DNA from: Clostridium sp. CMCC3677
GTDB taxonomy: Bacteria > Bacillota > Clostridia > Clostridiales > Clostridiaceae
Assembly: GCF_023845585.1 (NCBI RefSeq)
Contig: NZ_JAMQHS010000009.1
Coordinates: forward strand, 124,001-188,000
Reading direction: 5' to 3'
DNA length: 64,000 bases
Numbering within the stretch: the first letter of the stretch is position 1; every line of letters starts with the position of its first letter. A program made the translations under genes and the position numbers. The notes below the pieces were generated by a model. That model had not been told where the DNA came from. It ran no database searches and saw nothing but the letters and a program-made list of their open reading frames with translations. Positions 1 to 8,099 of the stretch are shown here, in pieces.

Positions 1-324
1 TCTTTATTTGTAACTGATCCAAAAATTATAAAAGTGACTGCATCAGCAATTAAAATATATGGACTAGCATATCTTATAATGGGAATAAATTTATTATTTG
101 ATGCATTCTTTTATTCAGTTGAAAAACCTAAATTCGCAGTTAGTATATCTTTATCAAGAGCATTAATTATTGTTTTAAGCATGTTATTTATTCTTTCACA
201 TGTTTTTGGAAGCGTAGGAATATGGATGACAGTTCCAGTTACAGAAGTTTGTACGTTATTCATTGGAATTACTTTATTTATAAAATATAAACACAATCAG
301 TTATCATTAAGTATAGAAAGTTAA
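1..324 (+). CDS. MATE-family efflux transporter, C-terminal end (partial)
   Basis: The frame is open from base 1, so the gene starts upstream of the window and only about 107 C-terminal residues remain. They show three hydrophobic stretches (around GLAYLIMGINLLFDAFFYS, ALIIVLSMLFILSHVFG and MTVPVTEVCTLFIGITLFI) and a short basic tail. The pattern of a helix, a short loop with FYSVEKPKFAVSISLSR, then two more helices fits the last membrane segments of MATE or related MOP-superfamily exporters. The family call is inferred from this fragment only. A GTG at 34 lies within the frame and is not a real start. Confidence 0.6.
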   Translation, partial: SLFVTDPKIIKVTASAIKIYGLAYLIMGINLLFDAFFYSVEKPKFAVSISLSRALIIVLSMLFILSHVFGSVGIWMTVPVTEVCTLFIGITLFIKYKHNQLSLSIES

Positions 325-356
325 TAATTTTTATTTTAAAATTTTGTTTAATATTT

Positions 357-573
357 GGCTATGTTTTAGTAGTGTGTTGATATATACATAAGTAAAATGG
401 ACTGAGTAATTGAACTTAGGAATGCTAAAATGAGTATAGTCCCATTTTAGCTTGCTCCCAATGTAAAATTGAGACAAGCAGTAAATGTGACAATACTCAT
501 TAAGAATTCTCAAAGTCCAATTACAATGCCATTTCACCTATTTTATATATCAACACATATTTAAAACAGAGCC
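357..573. repeat. Dispersed palindromic element, full-length copy (217 bp)
   Basis: Imperfect palindrome starting GGCTATGTTTTAG and ending TTTAAAACAGAGCC. It has internal inverted arms (GTTGATATATACATAAG against its complement near 545) and a central hairpin around GCTTGCTCCCAATG / ATTGAGACAAGC. The flanking octamers TAATATTT (349-356) and TAAAATTT (574-581) agree at 7 of 8 positions, suggesting a decayed target duplication. It has the same length as the copy at 46101. Confidence 0.85.
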
Positions 574-912
574 TAAAATTTATATTAATTAATATATAGT
601 CTTTATTTTTTTATGTAAAAATGATATAATTTACAAATTGAATATATTTACATAAGTTTGATAGAAGATAAATTTAATGATTACTTTAGTGATTGAGAGA
701 AAGTATGAAATAATTTAAGTATTATTTTGTGCTTTTTTTTTATACATAGAACTAATTATTACTTAATAAAAACGCTATAATATTCAAACAAATAAAAGTA
801 AAATAAGTATAAAAATGGTTTTATTATGATATTATATTATCATAATAGAATAAGAAATTACTCAACATGATAATTAGTTTATTTAAATTATAATAAATTA
901 TTAAATAGGGGG
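574..912. other. Intergenic region with a 26-bp inverted repeat
   Basis: AT-rich and without a supportable gene. It holds a perfect inverted repeat, TATTATGATA-TTATAT-TATCATAATA, at 822-847. This lies about 70 bases before the phosphohexomutase start and could be an operator or an mRNA hairpin. No other structure was recognised. Confidence 0.5.
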
Positions 913-918
913 ATGGGT

Positions 919-2442
919 ATGAACAATAACTGTTTGCATGACTTACAAAATGGAAGTGACATTAGAGGAATTGTATTAACTAATGAAGATCAAGTTATAA
1001 ATTTAACTAATAAAGAAATTAAAATTATAACAATAGCATTTCATGAATGGTTAAAAAATAAAAATAAGCTTAATAATTTAAAAATTTCAGTGGGGATAGA
1101 TTCTAGAATAACGGGAAATGAATTTAAACACACTATAATCAACACATTAGTCGCGTGTAAAGTCACAGTATATGATTGCAAATTATCAACTACACCATCA
1201 ATGTATATGACAACTATTATGGATGATTATAAATGTGATGGAGCTATAATGATAACTGCAAGTCATCTTCCTTATTATTATAATGGCATAAAACTATTTA
1301 CTAAAAATGGATGTTTAGATAAAGAAGAAATTAAAGAGGTATTAAATATAGCATCAAAATATGAAGACAATAAAGAAAATGTTTTTGTAAGTGAAATGGA
1401 AGCTAGAAGAATGACTATTTTTAAGCCACTTATTAATGATTATTCTAAACTCTTAGTAGAAAAAATAAGAAAAGAAATTAATTCTTCAGAAAATTACAAT
1501 AAGCCTTTAACAGGAATGAAAATTATATTAGATGCAGGAAATGGTTCAGGAGGATTTTTCAAAGAAAAAGTATTAGAAGAATTAGGTGCTGACACAACAG
1601 GAAGTCAATTTATAGAGCCTGATGGTACATTTCCTAATCACATTCCAAATCCAGAAACAGATATTTCTATGAATTTAATAAGTAATGCAGTTATAGATAA
1701 CAATGCTGATTTAGGAATTATTTTTGATACAGATGTAGACAGAGCTGCTTTGGTTGGAAGAGAAGGTAGATTTATAAATAGAAACTCTTTAATTGCACTT
1801 ATTTCTGCAATTGTATTAAAAGAACACAAAGGATCTACTATAGTTACTGATTCAGTGACATCCGATGGAGTAAGCAAATTTATAAAAAAATTAGGTGGTA
1901 AACATCATAAGGTTAAAAAGGGATATAAAAATATTATAAATGAGGCTATGAAACTAAATAATAAAAGGGAAGAATGTTATGTAGCTATTGAAACATCAGG
2001 TCATGTTGTATTAAAAGAAAATTATTTTTTAGATGATGCAGCTTATTTTGCATCAAAAATACTTATTGTTATGGCTAAATTAAAAAATGAAAATAAATTT
2101 ATTGAGGATTTAATAAGTGATTTAGAATTACCAAATGAGGAAAGAGAAATAAAATTAGCAATTAATGAAAAGGATTTTAATAATTATGCTAATAAAATAT
2201 TATATGATTTTGTTAAAGTGATTGCTGATAATGATAATATGCAAATTGATGAAGATAATTGTGATGGAATAAAAGTTATATTCAATGAAAAATTTGGAGA
2301 AGGTTGGTTTACATTAAGACTTTCTTTACATGAGCCTAAAATAGTAATTAACGCTGAATCTAATAAAACATCAGGATGTGAAAAAATACTAGAATTTATT
2401 AAAAACTTTATTAATAATTATAACGTAAGTTATTTAAACTAA
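919..2442 (+). CDS. Phosphohexomutase (phosphoglucomutase/phosphomannomutase family)
   Basis: Alpha-D-phosphohexomutases interconvert hexose 1- and 6-phosphates in the cytoplasm through a phosphoserine. Numbering from the ATG at 913, the catalytic loop is TASHLPYYYNG with Ser117, the metal site is DTDVDR (272-277) and the sugar-phosphate site is ETSGH (360-364). The order and about 507-residue length fit the family. Family loops usually read TASHNP and DGDADR, so the Leu and Thr are departures. The ATG at 919 is preferred because AGGGGG ends six bases before it; the ATG at 913 abuts the same purine run. The substrate cannot be decided. A mannose-1-phosphate guanylyltransferase lies at 33 kb, but it is too distant to link them. 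It is monocistronic with its own terminator. Confidence 0.85.
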   Translation: MNNNCLHDLQNGSDIRGIVLTNEDQVINLTNKEIKIITIAFHEWLKNKNKLNNLKISVGIDSRITGNEFKHTIINTLVACKVTVYDCKLSTTPSMYMTTIMDDYKCDGAIMITASHLPYYYNGIKLFTKNGCLDKEEIKEVLNIASKYEDNKENVFVSEMEARRMTIFKPLINDYSKLLVEKIRKEINSSENYNKPLTGMKIILDAGNGSGGFFKEKVLEELGADTTGSQFIEPDGTFPNHIPNPETDISMNLISNAVIDNNADLGIIFDTDVDRAALVGREGRFINRNSLIALISAIVLKEHKGSTIVTDSVTSDGVSKFIKKLGGKHHKVKKGYKNIINEAMKLNNKREECYVAIETSGHVVLKENYFLDDAAYFASKILIVMAKLKNENKFIEDLISDLELPNEEREIKLAINEKDFNNYANKILYDFVKVIADNDNMQIDEDNCDGIKVIFNEKFGEGWFTLRLSLHEPKIVINAESNKTSGCEKILEFIKNFINNYNVSYLN

Positions 2443-2465
2443 TTTAAAAATATAGAATTACATTT

Positions 2466-2510
2466 AAAGCTATATATCATTTTTAATCATGATATATGGC
2501 TTTATTTTAT
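2466..2510 (+). terminator. Rho-independent terminator of the phosphohexomutase gene
   Basis: AAAGCTATATATCAT (2466-2480) pairs with ATGATATATGGCTTT (2489-2503) with one G-U, followed by ATTTTATT. It begins 24 bases after the stop codon. Confidence 0.8.
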
Positions 2511-2831
2511 TGTAATCTTAAAAATATTTATATATAATTTTGCATAAATATAGCTATTAAAGGATAATTCTAATATTAAATATAAATCTTATTATACATT
2601 AATAATGTTTTAATAATATTTTAGATTGTACCTATTAGTACATAAATGCTATACTATATATAATGAGATTGTTTATATAAAATAGAAAATAAAGTATATT
2701 TAATCAATTATATAATAATTTTATCCTTATATAATTGATTGATTTTTAAAATATTATATATTTTATTAAAAAATTTGTAAAATTAATATAACAATCATTT
2801 ATATTAAATTGAAAGGAAGTGGTGTAAGTAT
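2511..2831. other. Leader region of the antiporter gene with an inverted repeat
   Basis: No gene is visible. A perfect 14-bp inverted repeat, AATCAATTATATAA (2702-2715) and TTATATAATTGATT (2727-2740), is separated by 11 bases and followed by GATTTTTAAA. It lies about 90 bases upstream of the antiporter start and may be a leader hairpin or a regulator site. I could not match it to a known riboswitch. Confidence 0.45.
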
Positions 2832-4244
2832 ATGACAATACCATTAATTTTAGCCTCTTTAGTATTAATAATTTGTGTATTTTCTAGTAAAGTTTTATAT
2901 CGATTTGGAGTACCCTCATTATTAATATTTCTGGTGTTAGGAATGATATTTGGAAGCGAAGGAATTGTTGGAATAAGATTTGATAATTATAAAATAGCTG
3001 AAGAAATTGGATCATTTGGATTAGTTTTTATAATGTTTTATGGAGGTTTTTGTACTAATTGGAAATTAGCAAAACCAGTTGTTACTAAAGCCACATTAAT
3101 GTCAACAATAGGAGTTATTATAACAGCAGGTCTTACTGGAATATTTTGTACGTGGGTTCTTAAATCCTCTTTATTAGAAGGTTTTCTACTTGGAGCAGTA
3201 GTAGCATCAACAGATGCAGCATCTGTATTTTCAATTTTAAGATCTCAAAATTTAAATTTAAAAGATGGCTTAGCATCTTTGTTAGAAATTGAAAGTGGTA
3301 GTAATGATCCAGTAGCATATATGCTTACTGTAATAATATTAAGCTTTATGTCTGGAGCACAACAATCAATTTTTAAACTTTTATTATTTCAAGTATTATT
3401 TGGAATAATAATTGGAGTTGTTTTAGCTAAAATAAGTACATGGATTTTAAAAAATGTTGTTTTTGAAATAGAAGGACTTTATCCTGTTTTTGTAATGGCC
3501 ATTGCTATTTTGGCATATTCTTTAAGTATATGGCTTGGTGGAAATGGTTATTTAAGTGTTTACATAGCAGGAATAATAATTGGTAATAGTAAAATACAAA
3601 ATAAAAAAAGTTTGGTTAAATTTTTTGATGGAATATCTTGGTTAATGCAGATAATGTTATTCTTTATATTAGGATTATTATCTTTTCCATCACAAATACA
3701 TTTAGCGTTTTTACCAGGATTTTTAATTTCTATATTTTTAATTTTTATAGCAAGACCAATATCAACTTTTGCAATATTAAGCTGGTTTAAAGTGCCTATA
3801 AAACAACAAATTTTTGTTTCATGGGTAGGACTTAGAGGGGCAGCGTCAATAGTTTTTGCTATATTAGCAGTAACGAATGATGCATTGATAAATTTTGATA
3901 TATTTCATATAGTATTTTTCATAGCATTATTTTCTGTATCATTACAAGGAACTTTAATATCTCCTATAGCTAAAAAACTAGATCTTGTTGATAATGATGC
4001 TGTAGTATTAAAGACTTTTAATGATTATCAAGAAGAAATGAACACTAAATTGGTAGAACTTGAAATAAAACCAGAAAGTAAATTAGTTAATAAAAATATT
4101 ATAGATGCTAATATACCAGAAGATATATTAGTTGTTATGATAAAACGTAATGGAAAAATACTACATCCGAAAGGAAAAACTATTATTTATAGTGGTGATA
4201 TTTTAGTCTTAACAGGAGAAAATTTTGATAATATAGACTTTTAA
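2832..4244 (+). CDS. Potassium/proton (CPA1-type) antiporter with C-terminal RCK_C domain
   Basis: A membrane antiporter expected to exchange K+ or Na+ for protons. Residues 1-385 form about 12 hydrophobic segments. The Asp-containing pore signatures ASTDAASVFSIL and ESGSNDPVAYML are typical of NhaP2/CvrA-like CPA1 exchangers. Residues 395-470 resemble a TrkA-C (RCK_C) ligand-binding domain (LVNKNIIDANIPEDILVV, then a GDILVLTG end). The 470-residue length is usual for NhaP2-like proteins with one RCK_C. The start has GAAAGGAAGTGG upstream. In related proteins the RCK_C domain can bind nucleotides such as c-di-AMP; that is family knowledge and not visible here. It stands alone with its own terminator. 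Confidence 0.88.
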   Translation: MTIPLILASLVLIICVFSSKVLYRFGVPSLLIFLVLGMIFGSEGIVGIRFDNYKIAEEIGSFGLVFIMFYGGFCTNWKLAKPVVTKATLMSTIGVIITAGLTGIFCTWVLKSSLLEGFLLGAVVASTDAASVFSILRSQNLNLKDGLASLLEIESGSNDPVAYMLTVIILSFMSGAQQSIFKLLLFQVLFGIIIGVVLAKISTWILKNVVFEIEGLYPVFVMAIAILAYSLSIWLGGNGYLSVYIAGIIIGNSKIQNKKSLVKFFDGISWLMQIMLFFILGLLSFPSQIHLAFLPGFLISIFLIFIARPISTFAILSWFKVPIKQQIFVSWVGLRGAASIVFAILAVTNDALINFDIFHIVFFIALFSVSLQGTLISPIAKKLDLVDNDAVVLKTFNDYQEEMNTKLVELEIKPESKLVNKNIIDANIPEDILVVMIKRNGKILHPKGKTIIYSGDILVLTGENFDNIDF

Positions 4245-4311
4245 AAATAACTTTTCTTATGTATATAGTAATGCTTTAGCAAAGTATATTAAAAATAAAT
4301 AGATATGTTGT

Positions 4312-4355
4312 AGGATTATATTAAGGATAAAACTTAATATAATCCTTAATTTTTA
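4312..4355 (+). terminator. Terminator after the antiporter gene
   Basis: Perfect 14-bp stem, AGGATTATATTAAG (4312-4325) with CTTAATATAATCCT (4333-4346), followed by TAATTTTTAT. Confidence 0.9.
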
Positions 4356-4854
4356 TGTCTAAAGTATATTTAAGGGATATTTAGAATACAAAGTTTGATT
4401 ATATATTAACAAATTACCAGGTCTATGGTTATTATTATCATAAAAACATAAAAAATACAAATTATAAGCAATATATGAATTTAATAGATGATTTGATTTT
4501 AAGTAAAAAAGTATGACTTAAATAATAATATAACAAAAAATATATGGAAAAATAAATAAACTAATAAAATATAATTTTATGCATTGAAGAAATAAAATAA
4601 TTAACATATAATTAAGTTGTTAATAATTTAACAAATATTTAAAGTTATTGACTACACCTATTAATATATACCAATCCTCTTAATAAGAAGTTTAGATATT
4701 TAATATAGTAGATACAATATTTGAACTTTTTATTAGAAAACGTTTAGTAAATTTCATAAGATTAATAATTTTTTATTTTAGCTATGATATAGATATGAAA
4801 ATAATAATTAATTTATATAAATAAAATACATTAAATTGTAAAGGGGAAAAAGAT
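4356..4854. other. Long intergenic region upstream of the formate/nitrite channel gene
   Basis: About 500 AT-rich bases without a supportable ORF. The only clear element is the Rex-type operator at 4617-4634, listed separately. No homology to a coding remnant was recognised. Confidence 0.5.
4617..4634. promoter_or_regulatory. Rex-type operator upstream of the formate/nitrite transporter
   Basis: TTGTTAATAATTTAACAA is a perfect inverted repeat and matches the clostridial Rex consensus TTGTTAA-N4-TTAACAA at every defined base. It lies about 220 bases before the transporter start, and the rex gene is at 39.7 kb. Control of this gene by the NADH/NAD+ ratio is inferred. Confidence 0.7.
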
Positions 4855-5616
4855 ATGTATATTAGTGATGTTGAAATTATCTCAAAGTCGGCAAGAAATA
4901 AATACGAATTATCTAAAAATGCACCGACAAAATATATAACTAGAGCAATTGTAGCAGGATTTTATTTAGTAGTAGCAATAATTTTATCATATACAATAGG
5001 TGCTATTTTGAATCCTAATTACCCAGAACTAGCTAGAATAATGGTAGCAGCTACATTCTCAATAGCGTTAGCACTCATTGTTTTTTTAGGTGGTGAGTTA
5101 TTTACAGGTAATAATATGGTTATGGCAGTAGGGGCTTATACTAAAACATGTACTTTAAAGATGGCATTAAAAGTATGGTGTTTAAGCTACTTAGGAAATC
5201 TTTTAGGAGCAATAGTTATATCATTTTTATTTGTCAAAAGTGGAGCATCACTTTCTTTAATACAAGAGTATATAAGAGGTATAGTAACTACGAAATTTAC
5301 TCTTTCAGCATTTGAATTGCTCATAAGAGGAATTCTATGCAACTTTATTGTGTGTCTAGGTGTATTATCTACTATTAGATTAAAATCTGAAAGTGGTAAA
5401 TCTATAATGATGTTTTGGTGTGTATTTGCATTTGTTATTGCTGGATTTGAGCATAGCATAGCTAATATGGGTATTTTTTCAGTTGGGTATTTTGCATTAG
5501 GTGGATTATCAATGACCTTAATAATAAAAAATTTATTTTGGGTAACATTAGGTAATATAATTGGTGGTGGAGTATTATTAGCATTGCCATTAACATATAT
5601 GAGTGTTGAAGAATAA
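4855..5616 (+). CDS. Formate/nitrite transporter (FNT family) protein
   Basis: FNT proteins are pentameric six-helix channels for small monovalent anions (formate, nitrite, hydrosulfide). The 253 residues show six hydrophobic segments. FLGGELFTGNNMVMAVGAY matches the conserved FNT stretch (GxxLFTGN) at the second half-helix, and the matching region before the last helices reads CFVIAGFEHSIANM-like (FAFVIAGFEHSIANMG). In a butyrate-forming anaerobe, formate exchange is the likeliest role, but no formate enzyme gene is adjacent. Start: AAAGGGG lies eight bases upstream of the ATG. A Rex-type site upstream suggests redox control. The gene ends in a strong terminator. Confidence 0.88.
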   Translation: MYISDVEIISKSARNKYELSKNAPTKYITRAIVAGFYLVVAIILSYTIGAILNPNYPELARIMVAATFSIALALIVFLGGELFTGNNMVMAVGAYTKTCTLKMALKVWCLSYLGNLLGAIVISFLFVKSGASLSLIQEYIRGIVTTKFTLSAFELLIRGILCNFIVCLGVLSTIRLKSESGKSIMMFWCVFAFVIAGFEHSIANMGIFSVGYFALGGLSMTLIIKNLFWVTLGNIIGGGVLLALPLTYMSVEE

Positions 5617-5624
5617 AATTATAA

Positions 5625-5670
5625 AAAGGTGTTTTAGCTAATTTAAGATTATCTAAAACACTTTTTTTAT
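5625..5670 (+). terminator. Terminator after the formate/nitrite transporter gene
   Basis: GTGTTTTAG (5629-5637) pairs with CTAAAACAC (5653-5661), followed by a run of T. Confidence 0.88.
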
Positions 5671-5762
5671 TTTGAATTAGTTTAAATAAATGTTAAATTC
5701 TTAGACAGTAGATATTCTCCGTGATAAAATAAAGTTATAGAATAATATTTTTCTTAAATTAA

Positions 5763-5835
5763 GGCTATGTTTTAAGTAAATTCATCTGTCCATGAGTTTT
5801 ATACTACAATATCAACACTGTTTTAAAATATAGCC
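5763..5835. repeat. Dispersed palindromic element, short copy (73 bp)
   Basis: Starts GGCTATGTTTTAAG and ends TTTTAAAATATAGCC. It carries the CAACACTG and GAGTTTTATACTA motifs seen in the copy at 21078, so it looks like an internally deleted member of the second subfamily. No flanking duplication is evident. Confidence 0.7.
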
Positions 5836-5876
5836 AAATAATTAAGTTTTATACATTATAGATAGATGGTGATTAA

Positions 5877-6281
5877 GTGGTTATAGTAAAGTTAGAAAAG
5901 AATAAGAAAAGACAAATTATTTTTAAAATTAAATTTACAGATGGTGAAGAAAATAAATTATTTTTTAAAAGAGCTATTATAGAGGGTAAAAAAATAAAAG
6001 GAAACTTTGATTATCAAGTACCTTTAAGATTTTTTATTCCAATAGTAAAAAATATAAATAAAAAAGATATATTGTTAGATAAAGATAGTTTGTTATGTTA
6101 TTTAGAATTTTCGGATATGTATGATCAAAATTATTATAATGAAACACAAGCTACTCCTAACTATATGAAAAGATGGAGAGAAGAGGGATGTCCTGAAATT
6201 TATAAAGTAACTATTGATAAGGATAATTGCAATATAGAAAAGGAAATTATTTTTAATAAACCTAAAGTTTATTTTGAATAA
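5877..6281 (+). CDS. Hypothetical protein (134 aa)
   Basis: Not recognised. It is a basic, soluble-looking protein without a signal peptide or membrane segment. It begins at a GTG preceded by GATGGTGA at a workable spacing. The C-terminal third (YMKRWREEGCPEIYKVTI) is mixed alpha/beta in character. It follows a mobile-element copy and converges on the carbonic anhydrase gene, sharing a bidirectional terminator. No neighbour suggests a function. Codon use matches the flanking genes. Confidence 0.6.
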   Translation: MVIVKLEKNKKRQIIFKIKFTDGEENKLFFKRAIIEGKKIKGNFDYQVPLRFFIPIVKNINKKDILLDKDSLLCYLEFSDMYDQNYYNETQATPNYMKRWREEGCPEIYKVTIDKDNCNIEKEIIFNKPKVYFE

Positions 6282-6304
6282 CTAGTGGTTTAATATAAAA
6301 ATAA

Positions 6305-6348
6305 AAAATTAGAAATAACTTTTTATATAGATATTTCTAATTTTGTAG
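6305..6348. terminator. Bidirectional terminator between convergent genes
   Basis: AAAATTAGAAATA (6305-6317) pairs with TATTTCTAATTTT (6332-6344). T-rich arms on both strands let it serve the hypothetical gene on the plus strand and carbonic anhydrase on the minus strand. Confidence 0.8.
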
Positions 6349-6377
6349 TATTAAAATTAAAATAAGAATATATTTAT

Positions 6378-6938
6378 TTAAATATCGCCATTTACAATAA
6401 TATCGATCTTTCCTGTATCTGGGCTGATAATTAATCCATGAACTCTTATGTTCTTAGGAATTAAAGGATGATTTTTTATCATTTTTACGCTTTCTTTTAT
6501 AGAATTTTCAACAGATTCAAATCCATGAAGCCATGATTCAATATTTATTCCAGAATTATTTAGAATAGATAAAGTATCATTACTTATTCCTCTATCAACC
6601 ATCTTACTTATAAGAGTTTTGGTATTTAAATTACTCATACCGCAACCGTGATGCCCTACTACAAATATATCTTCAGCTCCAAATTCATATATTGCAACTA
6701 ATATACTTCTTATTACGCTACCAAATGGATGAATTACAGTTGCACCAGCGTCTTTTATTATTTTTGCATCTCCATTCTTTATATTCATAGCCTTAGGTAA
6801 TAATTCTGTTAATCTAGTGTCCATACATGATAATATAACCATTTTCTTTTTAGGAGTTTTGGTTGTAATAAACTCTTCAAATTTTTTACTTTCTACAAAG
6901 TCGTTATTATATTTCATTATTTCTTCTAATTTACTCAT
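6378..6938 (-). CDS. Beta-carbonic anhydrase
   Basis: Zinc enzyme interconverting CO2 and bicarbonate in the cytoplasm, supplying carboxylases. Numbering from the chosen start, the signature CMDTR gives Cys38 and the Asp40/Arg42 dyad, and GHHGCG gives His96 and Cys99, so all zinc ligands are present. The 186-residue length fits the short beta-class form common in Firmicutes. I chose the ATG at complement 6938 because AGGTGG lies eight bases before it. The upstream GTG at 6950 overlaps that Shine-Dalgarno and would add only four residues. It is transcribed alone, convergent with the preceding gene. Confidence 0.9.
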   Translation of the reverse strand: MSKLEEIMKYNNDFVESKKFEEFITTKTPKKKMVILSCMDTRLTELLPKAMNIKNGDAKIIKDAGATVIHPFGSVIRSILVAIYEFGAEDIFVVGHHGCGMSNLNTKTLISKMVDRGISNDTLSILNNSGINIESWLHGFESVENSIKESVKMIKNHPLIPKNIRVHGLIISPDTGKIDIIVNGDI

Positions 6939-7187
6939 TTGTTGCCCCACCTTTATTATTTTATATTAAATAGATTATACAATTAAAGTTTTATTTATTA
7001 AATACTATTTTAATAAATGATTTATATTAAAAATTAACATAAACTATTAATTTTATAAAAATAGTTAAAGTTTAAGTTGTTTATAAATTAAATTTTAGCT
7101 ATACTTGTTCATAATAAAATATAGTATTAATATTATGGGGAAGTTTTATTCATAATAATTAAAAATGTTGTAAGGGGCGAAATAGTA

Positions 7188-7769
7188 ATGAATATCTCAG
7201 AGGAAAAGAAAGAATTAAGAAAAAAAATACTAAAAATAAGAAAAGAAATGGATATTAATAAGAAAAGAAATTTTGATAATATAATTCACAATAAATTTTT
7301 AAAAAGTAAGTTTTATTCACAGTGTAGAAATATTTTTGTGTATATTTCTTATGATTCTGAAATTGACACTAAAACTATAATAAGAAAAGCATTAGAAGAT
7401 GGAAAAAATATTTATGTTCCTAGAACAAACTATAATACAAAATTGATGGAGGCTGTTAAAATATCATCATTAGAAAATCTTATAAAAGACAAACATGGAA
7501 TTTTACAACCTACTGAAAGTGGATTAGCAGTTGAATTAGAAGAAATTGATTTGATAATTATGCCAGGTGTAGCTTTTGATAATAATGGGGGCAGAATGGG
7601 ATATGGCGGAGGATTTTATGATAGATATATGAGTAAATGCTCAAAAAATATACAGAAGATTTCTTTAGCATATGATTTTCAAATATTAGATAATGTTCCA
7701 ATGGACAGCCATGATACAAGGGTTAATTCTATTATTACAGAGAATAAAGAAATTGTATGTAATATTTAA
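7188..7769 (+). CDS. 5-formyltetrahydrofolate cyclo-ligase
   Basis: Converts 5-formyl-THF to 5,10-methenyl-THF with ATP, returning stored folate to one-carbon metabolism. The C-terminal signature MPGVAFDNNGGRMGYGGGFYDRY is nearly invariant in this family (MGYGGGFYDRY is the key stretch). The basic N-terminus (KKELRKKILKIRKEM) is also typical. Length is 193 residues, as expected. TAAGGGGCG precedes the ATG at 7188. The downstream gene is methionine-related but is separated by a SAM riboswitch with its own terminator, so the two are probably independently controlled. Confidence 0.92.
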   Translation: MNISEEKKELRKKILKIRKEMDINKKRNFDNIIHNKFLKSKFYSQCRNIFVYISYDSEIDTKTIIRKALEDGKNIYVPRTNYNTKLMEAVKISSLENLIKDKHGILQPTESGLAVELEEIDLIIMPGVAFDNNGGRMGYGGGFYDRYMSKCSKNIQKISLAYDFQILDNVPMDSHDTRVNSIITENKEIVCNI

Positions 7770-7854
7770 AATAATAACAATATAATAAAATATTTTTAAA
7801 TTATGGTTGCAAATGTTAAAAAATGATATATAATATAAACATATTAAAAATAAA

Positions 7855-8044
7855 TCTGTTATTAAGAATGGTGGAGGGACTGGCCCTATGAAGCCTAGCA
7901 ACAGCTAACTTTAATGCGAAAGTTAGAATTGTGCTAAATCCTGCAGGAAATTTCCTGAAAGATAAGAGATGCATAGAAGTTATATATAAATTTGTTTTTA
8001 TTAACTATTTCTCTATCTTTAAACAGGAGAAATAGTTTTTTTTA
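7855..8044 (+). ncRNA. SAM-I (S-box) riboswitch with terminator expression platform
   Basis: The core reads GGTGGAGGGACTGGCCC, then GAAGCCTAGCAAC, a variable P3 hairpin, then GTGCTAAATCCTGCAG and a closing GATAAGAGA. These are the conserved S-box blocks in order (aptamer about 7855-7970). A perfect terminator follows: AACTATTTCTC (8003-8013) with GAGAAATAGTT (8027-8037), then eight T. SAM binding is expected to favour termination and shut off metY. The SAM link and OFF logic are family knowledge; the sequence blocks are seen directly. Confidence 0.95.
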
Positions 8045-8099
8045 ATGTATTAAAATATGTTTTAATAAATAAGCAATAAATTTTAGGGGGTAATAAAAT

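Noticed and set aside
331-537. Minus-strand 68-codon ORF
   Set aside because: It lies within the palindromic repeat; reading frames in the other copies are not conserved, so it is an artefact of the element.
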